Source of the DNA: Oceanihabitans sp. IOP_32
GTDB taxonomy: Bacteria; Bacteroidota; Bacteroidia; Flavobacteriales; Flavobacteriaceae
Assembly (NCBI RefSeq): GCF_009498295.1
Contig: NZ_CP040813.1
Coordinates: 2,797,001-2,861,000 of the forward strand
Length of the DNA stretch: 64,000 nucleotides
Reading direction: 5' to 3'
Shown: positions 55,288 through 64,000 of the stretch, piece by piece
Layout: each line of letters begins with the position of its first letter
How positions within the stretch are numbered: position 1 is the first letter of the stretch
Translations under genes and position numbers: made by a program
Notes under the pieces: generated by a model
Told to the model about the DNA's origin: nothing
Database searches by the model: none
What the model saw: the letters and a program-made list of their open reading frames with translations, nothing else

Positions 55288-56571
55288 TTATTTTTTCTTA
55301 TAAATAGGTAATAATTTGGTGGAAACTTCGCCAAAACCAATTCGAGTTCCATCTTTTTCACAATAGCCACGCATTATAACGGTATCGTTGTCGTTAATAA
55401 ATTTGCGTTCAGAGCCATCTTTTAATTTAATGGGTTTTTCGCCACGCCAAGTGAGTTCTAACATCGAGCCGTAAGAATCTGGTGTTGGTCCAGAAATAGT
55501 ACCGCTTCCCATCATGTCCCCAGAGTTTACGGGACAACCATTTACGGTGTGATGCGCCAATTGTTGCGACATGTTCCAGTACATGTGTTTAAAGTTTGAT
55601 TTACTCACAACGGTTTCTTTTGCGCCGTTTGGTTGAATGGATACTTCTAGGTTTATATCGTAACTTTTCTTTCCTTTAGACTGCAAATATTCTAATTGTG
55701 GTTTTAATGGTTTCGGACCATGGACTCTAAAAGGTTCTAAGGCATCTAAAGTTACAATCCAAGGTGAAATGGATGAGGCAAAACTCTTTGATAAAAAGGG
55801 GCCTAAGGGTACGTATTCCCATTTTTGAATATCGCGTGCACTCCAATCGTTAAATAGTACAAGTCCGAAAATATATTCTTCAGCTTCATTTACGGGGATA
55901 GGTTCGCCTAAATCGTTTGCATCGGTTGTAATAAAAGCCATTTCAAGCTCAAAATCTACTAATTTGCTCGGTCCAAAAACAGGCTCTGAAGCTCCGTTTG
56001 GAAGGGTTTGACCTTGAGGTCTGTGAATTGGAATTCCAGATGGTATAATGGAAGAGCTTCGACCATGGTATCCAACAGGTATATGCAACCAATTAGTTAA
56101 CAAGGCGTTGTCTGGATCTCTAAACATGGTGCCTACATTGGTGGCGTGCTCAATACTAGAATAAAAATCGGTATAATCACCAATTAACACTGGTAATTGC
56201 ATTTCAATTTCATCTAAACGAAAAAGTACAATTTCTTTGTGTTTAATATTGTTTTTTAAGGTGGTATTTTCAGCATCAAAAATTTCGGCAATTCTATTTC
56301 TTACCAAACGCCAAGTTTTTCTTCCGTCGGCAATAAAATCATTTAAAGTATCTTGAAGAAAAATATCGTCGGTTAATGGAATACCATCAAAATACCCCAA
56401 TTGATGCAGAGCGCCAAGGTCTATGGCGGTATCACCTATACGAGTACCAATAGTGATAATATCGTCACGGGTAAGAAATACGCCGAAAGGAATGTTTTGA
56501 ATTGGAAAATCTGAGTTTTTGTCGACGTGCAACCACGATTTTCTATCTGGATTGTTAGCTGATAAGGACAT
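55288..56571 (-). CDS. fahA: Fumarylacetoacetase
   Basis: This last enzyme of tyrosine and phenylalanine breakdown splits 4-fumarylacetoacetate into fumarate and acetoacetate. The 427-residue protein has the N-terminal SH3-like domain (1-120) with FGVFLTRDDIITIGTRIGD, then the FAH hydrolase domain with the catalytic His in IPVGYHGRSSSI, metal ligands in DFELEMAF, the Lys/Asp pair in FNDWSARDIQKWEYVPLGP, and GSGTISGPTPDSYGSML. Length and motifs match the family. No other tyrosine-pathway gene is in the window; acetoacetate made here would feed the same pool as the hydroxyacyl-CoA dehydrogenase at 15905. Confidence 0.95.
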   Translation of the reverse strand: MSLSANNPDRKSWLHVDKNSDFPIQNIPFGVFLTRDDIITIGTRIGDTAIDLGALHQLGYFDGIPLTDDIFLQDTLNDFIADGRKTWRLVRNRIAEIFDAENTTLKNNIKHKEIVLFRLDEIEMQLPVLIGDYTDFYSSIEHATNVGTMFRDPDNALLTNWLHIPVGYHGRSSSIIPSGIPIHRPQGQTLPNGASEPVFGPSKLVDFELEMAFITTDANDLGEPIPVNEAEEYIFGLVLFNDWSARDIQKWEYVPLGPFLSKSFASSISPWIVTLDALEPFRVHGPKPLKPQLEYLQSKGKKSYDINLEVSIQPNGAKETVVSKSNFKHMYWNMSQQLAHHTVNGCPVNSGDMMGSGTISGPTPDSYGSMLELTWRGEKPIKLKDGSERKFINDNDTVIMRGYCEKDGTRIGFGEVSTKLLPIYKKK

Positions 56572-56725
56572 AGCTATTTTTTTTATGTTTAAAATTTCAT
56601 ACCAAACCTACATAATTTTTTTTATTTCAATACCCAAAATAAGATTTATTTATAATCGTTAACAAAGCTGTTCAAAACTAAAGTTTTAAAGTGTTTTTTT
56701 TCCTTTAAATAAGGAATCTATTTGC

Positions 56726-56733
56726 TATTTTTG
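56726..56733 (+). promoter_or_regulatory. Bacteroidota -7 promoter box TATTTTTG of glyA
   Basis: An exact TAnnTTTG match lies 28 bases before the glyA ATG, giving a leader of about 20 bases. The T-rich run around 56695 is only a weak -33 element. Confidence 0.5.
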
Positions 56734-56761
56734 CTTAATTTTTAATTTCAATTTAAACACT

Positions 56762-58033
56762 ATGCAACGCGACGAAATAATTTTTGAACTTATACAAGAC
56801 GAAAAAGAACGCCAATTAAAAGGCTTAGAACTTATTGCATCAGAAAATTTTGTAAGCGACCAGGTTATGGAAGCTGCAGGATCTGTATTAACCAATAAAT
56901 ATGCCGAGGGTTACCCAGGAAAGCGTTATTACGGCGGTTGTGAAGTTGTGGATAAAGTGGAGCAAATTGCTATCGATAGAGCTAAAGCCTTGTTTGGTGC
57001 CGCTTATGTAAATGTTCAGCCACACTCCGGAAGTCAAGCCAATACAGCTGTTTATCATGCGTGTTTAAATCCAGGTGATAAAATTTTAGGATTCGATTTA
57101 TCTCATGGCGGTCATTTAACCCATGGATCACCAGTAAATTTTTCAGGAAAATTATACAAACCTTCTTTTTATGGTGTAGAGAAAGAAACCGGGGTTTTAA
57201 ATTATGATAAAATACAAGATATCGCAACTAAAGAGCAACCAAAACTTATTATTGCTGGTGCTTCGGCTTACTCTCGTGATATGGATTTTAAACGTTTTAG
57301 AGAGATTGCAGATAGTGTAGGCGCTATTTTACTTGCAGATATTTCTCACCCTGCAGGATTAATTGCAAAGGGTATTTTAAACGATCCTTTACCACACTGT
57401 CATATTGTTACCACTACAACGCATAAAACACTACGTGGCCCAAGAGGTGGATTAATAATGATGGGGCAAGATTTTGACAATCCCTTTGGTATCACTTTAA
57501 AAAACGGAAGTTTACGAAAAATGTCATCCTTACTTGATTCTGCTGTTTTTCCAGGTAACCAAGGTGGACCATTAGAGCATATTATTGCTGCTAAAGCCAT
57601 TGCTTTTGGGGAAGCCCTAACCGATGATTTTTTACATTATCAGTTACAAGTTAAGGCAAACGCCAACGCTATGGCAAATGCATTTGTTTCTAAAGGTTAC
57701 CATATTATTTCTGGAGGAACAGATAATCACTGTATGTTAATCGATTTACGTAACAAGGACATTTCTGGTAAAGATGCTGAAAATGCTTTAGGTAAAGCCG
57801 ATATCACAGTGAATAAAAACATGGTGCCTTTTGATGATAAATCACCATTTGTAACCTCGGGTATAAGGATTGGAACATCGGCCATAACAACCCGCGGGTT
57901 AAAAGAAGACCAGATGCAAATTATTGTTGATTTAATAGACGAAGTTATCACTAATCACGATAATGATGCGGTTTTAGAAACTGTTAAAGATAAAGTAAAT
58001 ACGATGATGGAAGTTAAACCATTGTTTGTATAA
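56762..58033 (+). CDS. glyA: Serine hydroxymethyltransferase
   Basis: This PLP enzyme interconverts serine and glycine and loads one-carbon units onto tetrahydrofolate. The 423-residue protein has the N-terminal [59 protein letters not shown], the Schiff-base Lys222 in [14 protein letters not shown], and [12 protein letters not shown]. It is a stand-alone gene with a promoter box 28 bases upstream and a terminator 22 bases after its stop. Confidence 0.96.
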   Translation: MQRDEIIFELIQDEKERQLKGLELIASENFVSDQVMEAAGSVLTNKYAEGYPGKRYYGGCEVVDKVEQIAIDRAKALFGAAYVNVQPHSGSQANTAVYHACLNPGDKILGFDLSHGGHLTHGSPVNFSGKLYKPSFYGVEKETGVLNYDKIQDIATKEQPKLIIAGASAYSRDMDFKRFREIADSVGAILLADISHPAGLIAKGILNDPLPHCHIVTTTTHKTLRGPRGGLIMMGQDFDNPFGITLKNGSLRKMSSLLDSAVFPGNQGGPLEHIIAAKAIAFGEALTDDFLHYQLQVKANANAMANAFVSKGYHIISGGTDNHCMLIDLRNKDISGKDAENALGKADITVNKNMVPFDDKSPFVTSGIRIGTSAITTRGLKEDQMQIIVDLIDEVITNHDNDAVLETVKDKVNTMMEVKPLFV

Positions 58034-58368
58034 AAATTAAGTATAATTATGTGTTAAAAAATCCTGCTGAATGCAGGATTTTTTTTTGGAACCCCATTTG
58101 TAAGGTCTTTAAATACGCTCGAATTTTAAAACAAAAAGTATATCATAACAAGTTTTCGATGGATAATCGATAAGTTGGGGTCTTTTGCATATTGTTTTCT
58201 CAGTGTTTGAAAGAATGTGGTGTAGACTAGGCTAAAATTATAAGAGCATGTTTTAGGGTTATTCTACTTAACATTTTATTTTTTGTAGTTTCTTTTAAAA
58301 TTTAAGTACTAGTAGTTTGTTCATCTACAGATTAAGCTTAAATTTGAGGCTTCAAAAACCAATCGATT
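58034..58368. other. 335-base gap between glyA and the SulP transporter gene
   Basis: Apart from the glyA terminator at 58056-58087 I see no gene and no repeat shared with the rest of the window. The A/T-rich right part presumably carries the SulP promoter, but no exact -7 box was recognised. Confidence 0.6.
58056..58087 (+). terminator. Terminator of glyA
   Basis: A perfect stem, AAAAATCCTGC with GCAGGATTTTT, has a 5-base loop and is followed by further T residues. Confidence 0.9.
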
Positions 58369-60024
58369 ATGACCAATTTTATTAGAAAAATCACTCCGAA
58401 TGCTAAAGATGATGTCCTCGCGGGTATAACAACCTCGTTCGCCATGGTGCCAGAAGTTGTAGCTTTTGCATTCGTAGCGCAAATAGACCCCTTAGTAGCC
58501 CTTTCTGGTGCATTTATAGTGGGATTAATTGCTGCTATCTTTGGAGGAAGACCCGGACTAATTACTGGTGCTGCTGGCGCTGTAGCTGTAATTTTTGTAA
58601 CCATGATTTCAGAAGGCCATACTAAAGGTATGCTTTTCGATAATCCTGTTGAAAATATGGGCTTTTTCTATTTGTTCGCTTGTGTTATTTTAATGGGAAT
58701 TATTCAGGTTTTTGCAGGGGTTTTTAAACTTGGTAAATTTGTTAGACTTATTCCGCACCCAGTAATGATGGGGTTTGTTAACGGATTAGCGATAATTATT
58801 TTTTGGGCTCAGGTAAAAATGTTTTCTCATAAATCCTTAGTAGTTTCTAGCGATGGTGTAAAAGAATATGTTACAACATTCATGACAGGAACAGAATTGT
58901 ACATTATGATAGCTTTAGTGGCTTTTACCATGGCAATAATATGGATTCTACCAAAAATTACCACAAAACTACCGGCTTCACTAACTGCAATTTTAATAAC
59001 AACCTTTTTAGTTGTCTTTACCGGAATGGAGGTCAGTACCGTTGGATCTTATATAATTGAAGGTGGGGGAACCGGACTAAAAGGTGAATTTCCAACTCCT
59101 AATTTAGAGTTATGGCAAAATTTACCAATTAATCTGGACACTTTTGCTTTTATATTACCCTATGCGTTTTTAGCGGCTTCGGTTGGATTAATTGAGTCGT
59201 TAATGACCATGAATTTAGTAGATGAATTAACCGAAACTCGAGGCGACGGAAATAGAGAATGTATTGCCCAAGGCGCTGGGAATATTGTAAGTGGCCTTTT
59301 TGGGGGAACTGGCGGTTGTGGTATGATTGGCCAGACCGTAATTAATATTAAAGCAGGAGGACGTGGACGCCTCTCTGGAGTTGTAATGGCTGTATCTCTA
59401 TTAACATTTATTCTATTCACAGATAAACTTATTGAGCAAGTACCTATCGCAGCTTTAATTGGTGTTATGTTTGTTATGGTAATTCAAACGTTTGCCTGGT
59501 CGAGTTTCAGAATTTTAAAGAAAATACCGAAATCTGACGCCTTTGTACTAATTACAGTTTCGGCAGTAACGGTTATTTACGATTTGGCTATTGCTGTTTT
59601 TGTTGGGGTTATTATTTCGGCATTATCTTTTGCTTGGGAAAGTGCTAAACGTATTCGTGCTCGTAAAATGACCCTTGAAGATGGCACGCGAGTTTATGAG
59701 GTATGGGGACCTTTATTCTTTGGTTCTATTACAGAGTTTAACGACAAATTTGATATTAAAAATGACCCCAAAAATGTGGTTATAGACTTTATTGAGTCTC
59801 GTGTAAGTGACCATTCTGCAATCGAAGCCATATATAATTTGGTGAATAAATATGAGGCCGAAGGCAAGACCGTTAAGCTAAAGCATTTAAATGAAGACTC
59901 TAAAATATTACTGTATAAATCGAACCCTAAATTTAGAGATATTGTTATTGATGATGTTGATGATCCGCGTTACAACTTAGCCAACGATCCAGATGCTTTT
60001 ACGAAAGGGCTTTCAGACATATAA
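58369..60024 (+). CDS. SulP family inorganic anion transporter
   Basis: This SLC26/SulP membrane transporter of 551 residues has about 12-14 hydrophobic segments (residues 1-420) and a C-terminal STAS domain (about 430-540, VYEVWGPLFFGSITEFNDKF and VVIDFIESRVSDHSAIEAI). The family signature region is visible as FAMVPEVVAFAFVAQIDPLV at the N-terminus, with ALSGAFIVGLIAAIFGGRPGLI after it. SulP proteins carry sulfate, bicarbonate or other anions, often with sodium or protons. The STAS half keeps the Ser/Asp region found in regulated members. The substrate cannot be told, and no carbonic anhydrase or sulfate gene adjoins. Confidence 0.93.
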   Translation: MTNFIRKITPNAKDDVLAGITTSFAMVPEVVAFAFVAQIDPLVALSGAFIVGLIAAIFGGRPGLITGAAGAVAVIFVTMISEGHTKGMLFDNPVENMGFFYLFACVILMGIIQVFAGVFKLGKFVRLIPHPVMMGFVNGLAIIIFWAQVKMFSHKSLVVSSDGVKEYVTTFMTGTELYIMIALVAFTMAIIWILPKITTKLPASLTAILITTFLVVFTGMEVSTVGSYIIEGGGTGLKGEFPTPNLELWQNLPINLDTFAFILPYAFLAASVGLIESLMTMNLVDELTETRGDGNRECIAQGAGNIVSGLFGGTGGCGMIGQTVINIKAGGRGRLSGVVMAVSLLTFILFTDKLIEQVPIAALIGVMFVMVIQTFAWSSFRILKKIPKSDAFVLITVSAVTVIYDLAIAVFVGVIISALSFAWESAKRIRARKMTLEDGTRVYEVWGPLFFGSITEFNDKFDIKNDPKNVVIDFIESRVSDHSAIEAIYNLVNKYEAEGKTVKLKHLNEDSKILLYKSNPKFRDIVIDDVDDPRYNLANDPDAFTKGLSDI

Positions 60025-60168
60025 ATTTTTAAACTGTAGTGCTGTGTTATGTTTTTGTATACACCAACTAATTAAATTATTTTAAAGCTTAGATATTGAT
60101 ACATCCAGACTTATAAATATGTTACAGTGTATCCTGGATTATTTGCTTTACAGCTGAAGTTTTATGTG

Positions 60169-60176
60169 TATATTTG
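60169..60176 (+). promoter_or_regulatory. Bacteroidota -7 promoter box TATATTTG of the toxin-antitoxin operon
   Basis: An exact TAnnTTTG match lies 17 bases before the antitoxin ATG. A TTTG at 60142-60145 is a possible -33 element with a 23-base spacer. Confidence 0.5.
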
Positions 60177-60193
60177 ATTAAATTTTGAGTGTT

Positions 60194-60448
60194 ATGAGAA
60201 AAAATATCGATATAGACGAGTCAACCCTAACAAAACTGAAAATACTTTCGGCGTTTGAAGGGATGAGTGTAAAATCACTTATGGAAAAGGCAGTGTCTTT
60301 TTATGTGGCCTATAAAGAGCAGGAGAAATTCGAAAATATGACGGAAGAAGAAAAACACGATGCAGGGCTTTTATTTTTAATGCAGCAGTCTGATAAAGAA
60401 GATGTGGTTGGATTAAATGAAATTTTATATATTCTTGATAATAAATGA
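60194..60448 (+). CDS. Type II antitoxin-like protein
   Basis: The 84-residue protein starts at the ATG at 60194 (a TTG nine bases upstream is less likely). The N-terminal half (MRKNIDIDESTLTKLKILSA followed by EGMSVKSLMEKAVSFYV) has the strand-helix-helix pattern of a ribbon-helix-helix DNA-binding domain; the acidic C-terminal half (FENMTEEEKHDAGLLFLMQQ) would wrap the toxin. It overlaps the toxin gene by four bases (ATGA), the usual coupling of such pairs. It probably also represses its own promoter. Confidence 0.8.
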   Translation: MRKNIDIDESTLTKLKILSAFEGMSVKSLMEKAVSFYVAYKEQEKFENMTEEEKHDAGLLFLMQQSDKEDVVGLNEILYILDNK

Positions 60449-60741
60449 AAGTGGTCTTTTTAAAAACCCTCAAAAAAGATATTGAGAAGTTAAAAGACAA
60501 CAATATCAAGATTGAGTTAAAGCAGGTTATTCAAGGTATAGAGCAAGCAAATACTTTGCAGAGTATCGATAATTTAAATAAGTTACGTGGGTATTACTCT
60601 ATGACGTATCGCATAAAAATACGGGAGTATAGGCTTGGACTCTACCATCAAAATAATATAGTATATTTAGCTAGATTTGTTAAAAAGGAAGATGTACATC
60701 AAGTTTTTCCTGATAAAAGATTAAAAAAAACAGAAGTTTAG
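60445..60741 (+). CDS. RelE/ParE family toxin
   Basis: This basic 98-residue protein has the RelE/ParE fold pattern: two N-terminal helices (FLKTLKKDIEKLKDNNIKIE), then the strand block LRGYYSMTYRIKIREYRLGL and a last strand NIVYLARFVKKEDVHQVFP. RelE members cut mRNA on the ribosome and ParE members poison gyrase; the Arg/Lys/Tyr content of the central strands fits an mRNA interferase somewhat better, but the assignment is open. The paired antitoxin gene overlaps upstream and a strong terminator follows. Confidence 0.85.
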   Translation: MKVVFLKTLKKDIEKLKDNNIKIELKQVIQGIEQANTLQSIDNLNKLRGYYSMTYRIKIREYRLGLYHQNNIVYLARFVKKEDVHQVFPDKRLKKTEV

Positions 60742-60765
60742 AAGATTAAAAGATAGTGATGTCAT

Positions 60766-60805
60766 AATTAAAAACCTCGAGCTGTAAAGCTTGAGGTTTT
60801 TAATT
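60766..60805. terminator. Bidirectional terminator between the toxin gene and the SDR gene
   Basis: A perfect 13-bp stem, AATTAAAAACCTC with GAGGTTTTTAATT, extends further through GAGCT/AGCTT with one mismatch. A and T runs on both sides suit the two convergent genes. Confidence 0.9.
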
Positions 60806-60816
60806 ATTATTAGGCG

Positions 60817-61536
60817 CTACGGATTTGTAGACCACAATGCAGCACTTTTTAGCATAGCTCTTCTTGGTAACTTTAAACCAGCCACAATAAGTTCTGCGAA
60901 GTCTTCAGGTTGCAAGACGCTGTCTTGACTGTCTTTATTAGCGATACCAAGTTCAAAAGACATATCGGTCGCTATGGTACTAGGGGTTAAAGTACACACT
61001 CTAATGTTGTTTTTACGAACTTCTTTCATTAAGGCTTCAGACATGCCGATAACCGCAAATTTTGAGGCCGAATAAGCCGATGTGTTGGCGTTGCCACTTA
61101 AGCCTGCCGTAGAAGATACATTAATTATATCGCCTTCGTTTTTAGCGATTAAGTAAGGGAGTACTTCTTTGGTGACATAATACATACCCATGACATTGGT
61201 TTGAATAATTTTATTCCATTGGCTAACCTCCATGTCATTAAAAGTTCCAAAAGCGGCAATTCCAGCGTTGTTTACAAGAATGTCGATGCTGCCAAAAGTA
61301 TCTACAATGCCTTTAATACCAGTTTTTACGTCTTCATAGTTGCTAACATCAAAAACAGAATAGATGGCTTGTACACCAAGTGCTTCTATTTCAGATACCG
61401 TTTCTTTTAAAACAGTTTCATTTCTTCCCGTTATAGCAATTTTAATGCCTTCTTTAGCAAATGCGAGAGCGGTTGCTTTACCTAAGCCTCTACCTCCTCC
61501 AGTTATTATCGCTGTTTTGTTTTTTAAAGTTGTCAT
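60817..61536 (-). CDS. Short-chain dehydrogenase, FabG-like 3-ketoacyl reductase
   Basis: This classical SDR of 239 residues has the cofactor loop ITGGGRGLGKATALAFA, an NADPH-type Arg in TGRNETV, NNAGIAAFG, the catalytic Ser in INVSSTAGLSG and the Tyr/Lys pair in AYSASKFAV, all present (unlike the SDR at 6015). It resembles 3-ketoacyl-ACP reductases but stands apart from any fatty-acid gene cluster, so a general carbonyl reductase role is equally likely. It is read toward the toxin gene and separated from it by a bidirectional terminator. Confidence 0.9.
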   Translation of the reverse strand: MTTLKNKTAIITGGGRGLGKATALAFAKEGIKIAITGRNETVLKETVSEIEALGVQAIYSVFDVSNYEDVKTGIKGIVDTFGSIDILVNNAGIAAFGTFNDMEVSQWNKIIQTNVMGMYYVTKEVLPYLIAKNEGDIINVSSTAGLSGNANTSAYSASKFAVIGMSEALMKEVRKNNIRVCTLTPSTIATDMSFELGIANKDSQDSVLQPEDFAELIVAGLKLPRRAMLKSAALWSTNP

Positions 61537-61646
61537 AATTTGTGTTTAGAAGTAAATATTTATGGTTTGTTAAGATTCTAGTTTTTTAATTGATATTATG
61601 TAGGTAGAATTAATTCGCGCTTTTAATTCTATAATAATTTAAAATT

Positions 61647-62660
61647 TTAATATGATTGGCCATATTCATTTTTATAAATTTTAACCAAGACAATAAAGAC
61701 ACTTATTAATAACGGACCAAAAATTAAACCGATAAATCCAAATAGCGGTACACCAACAATAACGCCAACTAAAGTTACTAGCGGGTGTACATTATCTAAT
61801 TTTTTTAATATTAATAGCCTAATAACATTATCGGTAGAAGTAACCACCACGATACCGTAAATGAGAATGCCCCAGGCCTGGAAAGATTGTCCAGTGGACA
61901 GGGTTAATATAAACACAGGAATAATACCTACAAATGTACCTACAAAAGGAATCATAGAACCAATGGTGACAATTACAAACCAAAATAACGGATCTTTTAT
62001 TCCAAAAATTAAAAAACCAACTAAAGCTATAATGCCTTGAGATAGGGCAACTAATGGAATTCCGATTGCGTTAGATTTTACCATGTTTTGAATTTCACGT
62101 CCTATTTTATTTAAGTTGTCTGTGTCCATAGGTATATAATCACGTAAGGTTTGCTTTAATTCGAAGCGATTTAAAAGCATGTAATGCAACAGAAAATACA
62201 TTAAACCAATGGCTATTAGTACATTAAAAGTGTTTCCAGCCATACTCTGTAAATTAGTTGAAAGCCATGTGGTGATAGCTTGTGTATCAATTTGAGAATT
62301 GACATCAATACCAGTTTTACTTTCTATATGGCTCACTTGTTCTTTAAAAGCATTAATAACACGTTCACTATTCCTCACAGCTTCAGAGACCTTGTTACCA
62401 AGCATAAAACCAAAACCGGTTAAGGGAATAAGAACAATTACAAAAGAACCAAGCATAAGGGTTAAGGACGCAAGAACGGGTTTCCATTTGTGCACTACTA
62501 TTAATTTTGTCATCAAACCTTTTAATAGAATATAAAAGGTAACGGCACCTAACACGCCACTTAAATAAGGACGCATCTCAATAAAAATTAAGCTACCCAC
62601 CAGTAATATTAACAATAAAACAAAAATCTGACGAATTATTTTTGGTGCAATTTGTATCAT
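61647..62660 (-). CDS. AI-2E family transporter, second copy
   Basis: This 337-residue polytopic membrane protein has the same overall plan as the protein at 26408-27496: N-terminal hydrophobic pairs (FVLLLILLVGSLIFIEMRPY), a periplasmic or cytoplasmic helical segment (about 85-140), and a C-terminal core with IGSMIPFVGTFVGIIPVFIL and a DNVIRLLILKKLDNVHPLVT segment, ending in GLIFGPLLISVFIVLVKIY. Identity to the first copy is low, so they probably carry different substrates. Function within the family is largely unknown. Confidence 0.9.
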   Translation of the reverse strand: MIQIAPKIIRQIFVLLLILLVGSLIFIEMRPYLSGVLGAVTFYILLKGLMTKLIVVHKWKPVLASLTLMLGSFVIVLIPLTGFGFMLGNKVSEAVRNSERVINAFKEQVSHIESKTGIDVNSQIDTQAITTWLSTNLQSMAGNTFNVLIAIGLMYFLLHYMLLNRFELKQTLRDYIPMDTDNLNKIGREIQNMVKSNAIGIPLVALSQGIIALVGFLIFGIKDPLFWFVIVTIGSMIPFVGTFVGIIPVFILTLSTGQSFQAWGILIYGIVVVTSTDNVIRLLILKKLDNVHPLVTLVGVIVGVPLFGFIGLIFGPLLISVFIVLVKIYKNEYGQSY

Positions 62661-62737
62661 GAGTAAATCTTATAGCCAATAGAAGCTAAATGTAAGCATT
62701 AATGAGGAGTTTACTGTACAGACACCCTGTTTTTAAG

Positions 62738-63466
62738 TTATCTGTGACTCTTGTACAGTGGTATGCGATAAGCAATAGTATAGCCATATCCAACGCCAAT
62801 GCGGCTACTATCGAAAGTTTTATGAAACCCAGGAATGTATATGTTTTGAAAATTATCGGGTTGATTTTCGTTTGCTAAAAATTTAAGCTGCACGTTAAGC
62901 CCCATATAGAGGTTATTAAAAAGTTCGGCTTTTAATCCCAGAATAATTTCACCCCATATAGCGGTTAAACCTTCAAATTTTTCAGAGGTATTCGAAGCAA
63001 ATTGATCTCCCCAGTATTGGCTGGTATTATAGGTTTTAAAACTATTTAACGTATGGTTAAAACTGCTTGCACCAACACGAAACCCAAAGTAAATCATGTT
63101 GTCCATGTCTAACCAATTTTGATAGGAGTTATAATCTATTCCAGCTTTAAAATAACTCCCACTTGTTGTAACGTTTAAATAATCTGTAACATTATCCTTT
63201 TCATCAAAACCAATTTCTCCAGCTAAGTATATGTTTTTTTTAAGGCGGTAATCGGCAGCTATTTCGAAACCCGTGTATTCGTCGTCGATAGCTGTTCTAA
63301 TAAGCTTTCCAATATCACCACCAATGCGCAGTCCATATTTACGCTCAATTTTTAGCGAATCGGCATTATTACTTTTAACCGTTTCGTTTTGAGCACTTAA
63401 AGACATGCAAAAAAGTATTAAAAACGTGCTGTTAATGAAATAATTTAAAATGAGTCGCTTTTTCAT
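62738..63466 (-). CDS. DUF6048 family outer-membrane-like protein
   Basis: This 242-residue exported protein has a signal peptide (about residues 1-25, ending FCMSLSAQ). The mature part is a run of amphipathic beta strands (YGLRIGGDIGKLIRTAI, GFEIAADYRLKKNIYLAGEI, MIYFGFRVGASSF, IWGEIILGLKAELF, RIGVGYGYTIAYRIPLY), a layout typical of an 8-stranded outer-membrane barrel. Its start lies 35 bases inside the upstream DUF6452 gene. The family is restricted to Bacteroidota as far as I know and has no known function. Confidence 0.8.
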   Translation of the reverse strand: MKKRLILNYFINSTFLILFCMSLSAQNETVKSNNADSLKIERKYGLRIGGDIGKLIRTAIDDEYTGFEIAADYRLKKNIYLAGEIGFDEKDNVTDYLNVTTSGSYFKAGIDYNSYQNWLDMDNMIYFGFRVGASSFNHTLNSFKTYNTSQYWGDQFASNTSEKFEGLTAIWGEIILGLKAELFNNLYMGLNVQLKFLANENQPDNFQNIYIPGFHKTFDSSRIGVGYGYTIAYRIPLYKSHR

Positions 63467-63977
63467 CTTCTACAGATTGTGGGTTGTTTACAGGTTGGAT
63501 AAATTGTATCCAATTATTAGTATCTACGGTAATTGAAACATCTTTAAAAACGGTTTTATAACCACAAGCTCGAGATACATAAACTTGTTCGGTGGTATAA
63601 TTTACGGTAACGGTGTCTAGATTCCCAGTTACAATATCGTCACTCTCATCGGCTGGTGTGCCATTGTTGTCTATGGTAGAATTGGTATAAATCTTATAAA
63701 CAACACTATTAGTTGCCGTATTTAAAGGTAAAACTATAGAGTCTGTGGTTACTTTTTTATAGTCTTCTAAAAACTGATCTACACCTTCTCCTTTTATGGT
63801 GACATCGAACATATTCTTTTTGTTTTCTTGTATCGAAACATCAAACGAGGTAATAATTAAATTCGGCGTAGTTGGTGTACTTTCTGGACATATGTCGTCG
63901 CGTTCGCAATTTACCAAAAGCATGCACGCGAATACCAGAAAGGGCAAAAAAAGATATTTGAAATTTTTCATTTTCAT
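63432..63977 (-). CDS. DUF6452 family lipoprotein
   Basis: This 181-residue protein has a lipobox (hydrophobic run ending in LLVNCERDD, with the lipidated Cys at about residue 24). The mature part is an immunoglobulin-like or beta-sandwich domain with a Cys near the end of the second half (VSRACGYKTVF). It overlaps the DUF6048 barrel gene by 35 bases, so the two are surely co-expressed and may form an outer-membrane pair. The function is unknown. Confidence 0.8.
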   Translation of the reverse strand: MKMKNFKYLFLPFLVFACMLLVNCERDDICPESTPTTPNLIITSFDVSIQENKKNMFDVTIKGEGVDQFLEDYKKVTTDSIVLPLNTATNSVVYKIYTNSTIDNNGTPADESDDIVTGNLDTVTVNYTTEQVYVSRACGYKTVFKDVSITVDTNNWIQFIQPVNNPQSVEDEKATHFKLFH

Positions 63978-64000
63978 CGTATAAAAATAAATGAATTTAC

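Overview
The window comes from a low-GC genome of the phylum Bacteroidota, almost certainly a marine-type member of the Flavobacteriaceae. The evidence is the gene families (DUF6452, DUF6048, DUF2891 and DUF4159 proteins, a flavobacterial TamB, a tricorn-type S41 protease, a YtxJ bacillithiol protein, a CrtD/CruF carotenoid set), many lipoproteins whose signal peptide ends just before a Cys, and TAnnTTTG -7 promoter boxes instead of Pribnow boxes. It reads as chromosomal backbone. I see no transposase gene, prophage, CRISPR array, rRNA or tRNA.

Layout. Positions 1-3.5 kb hold the 3-prime end of an M1 peptidase, a TatA protein and a large hybrid histidine kinase. From 3.5 to 11.8 kb, all on the minus strand, lies a catabolic kynurenine cluster: kynureninase, kynurenine monooxygenase, a RidA-type 2-aminomuconate deaminase, an aminomuconate-semialdehyde dehydrogenase, an SDR with an altered active site, 3-hydroxyanthranilate dioxygenase, ACMS decarboxylase and an O-methyltransferase. 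Together the enzymes would take kynurenine through 3-hydroxyanthranilate to the 2-aminomuconate / 4-oxalocrotonate level. Tryptophan dioxygenase and the steps after deamination are not in the window. From 12 to 30.8 kb are mostly housekeeping genes: an exonuclease/GIY-YIG fusion, yggS, a 3-hydroxyacyl-CoA dehydrogenase, pcm, an S15-type peptidase, smpB, lpdA-fabV, three RNA or SAM methyltransferases and tsaD. From 31 to 39.8 kb are tamB, pfkA-gap, a GlcNAc-kinase-like gene and an ABC ATPase. From 40 to 51.5 kb are lipoproteins, the tricorn protease, deoC-deoD plus a divergent second deoC, clpB and ytxJ. From 51.5 to 64 kb are a crtD-cruF-crtY carotenoid operon, fahA, glyA, a SulP transporter, a RelE-type toxin-antitoxin pair, a FabG-like SDR, a second AI-2E transporter and the DUF6452/DUF6048 pair.

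The most unusual material lies between genes. There are two families of short non-coding elements. Family I (about 130-150 bp) has inverted ends around ATGACAAAA; one copy is flanked by an 11-bp direct repeat inside the kynurenine cluster, and a second copy carries a perfect 32-nt palindrome and sits inside a degenerate REP-like repeat near 18.7-19.0 kb. Family II (166 and about 266 bp) has ends TAATACCAATTTAG; one copy sits inside the loop of what looks like the fahA terminator. Among the genes, the best leads are the second DeoC, which keeps the Schiff-base lysine but has lost the relay lysine and the phosphate-site residues, and the SDR of the kynurenine operon, which lacks the YxxxK pair.
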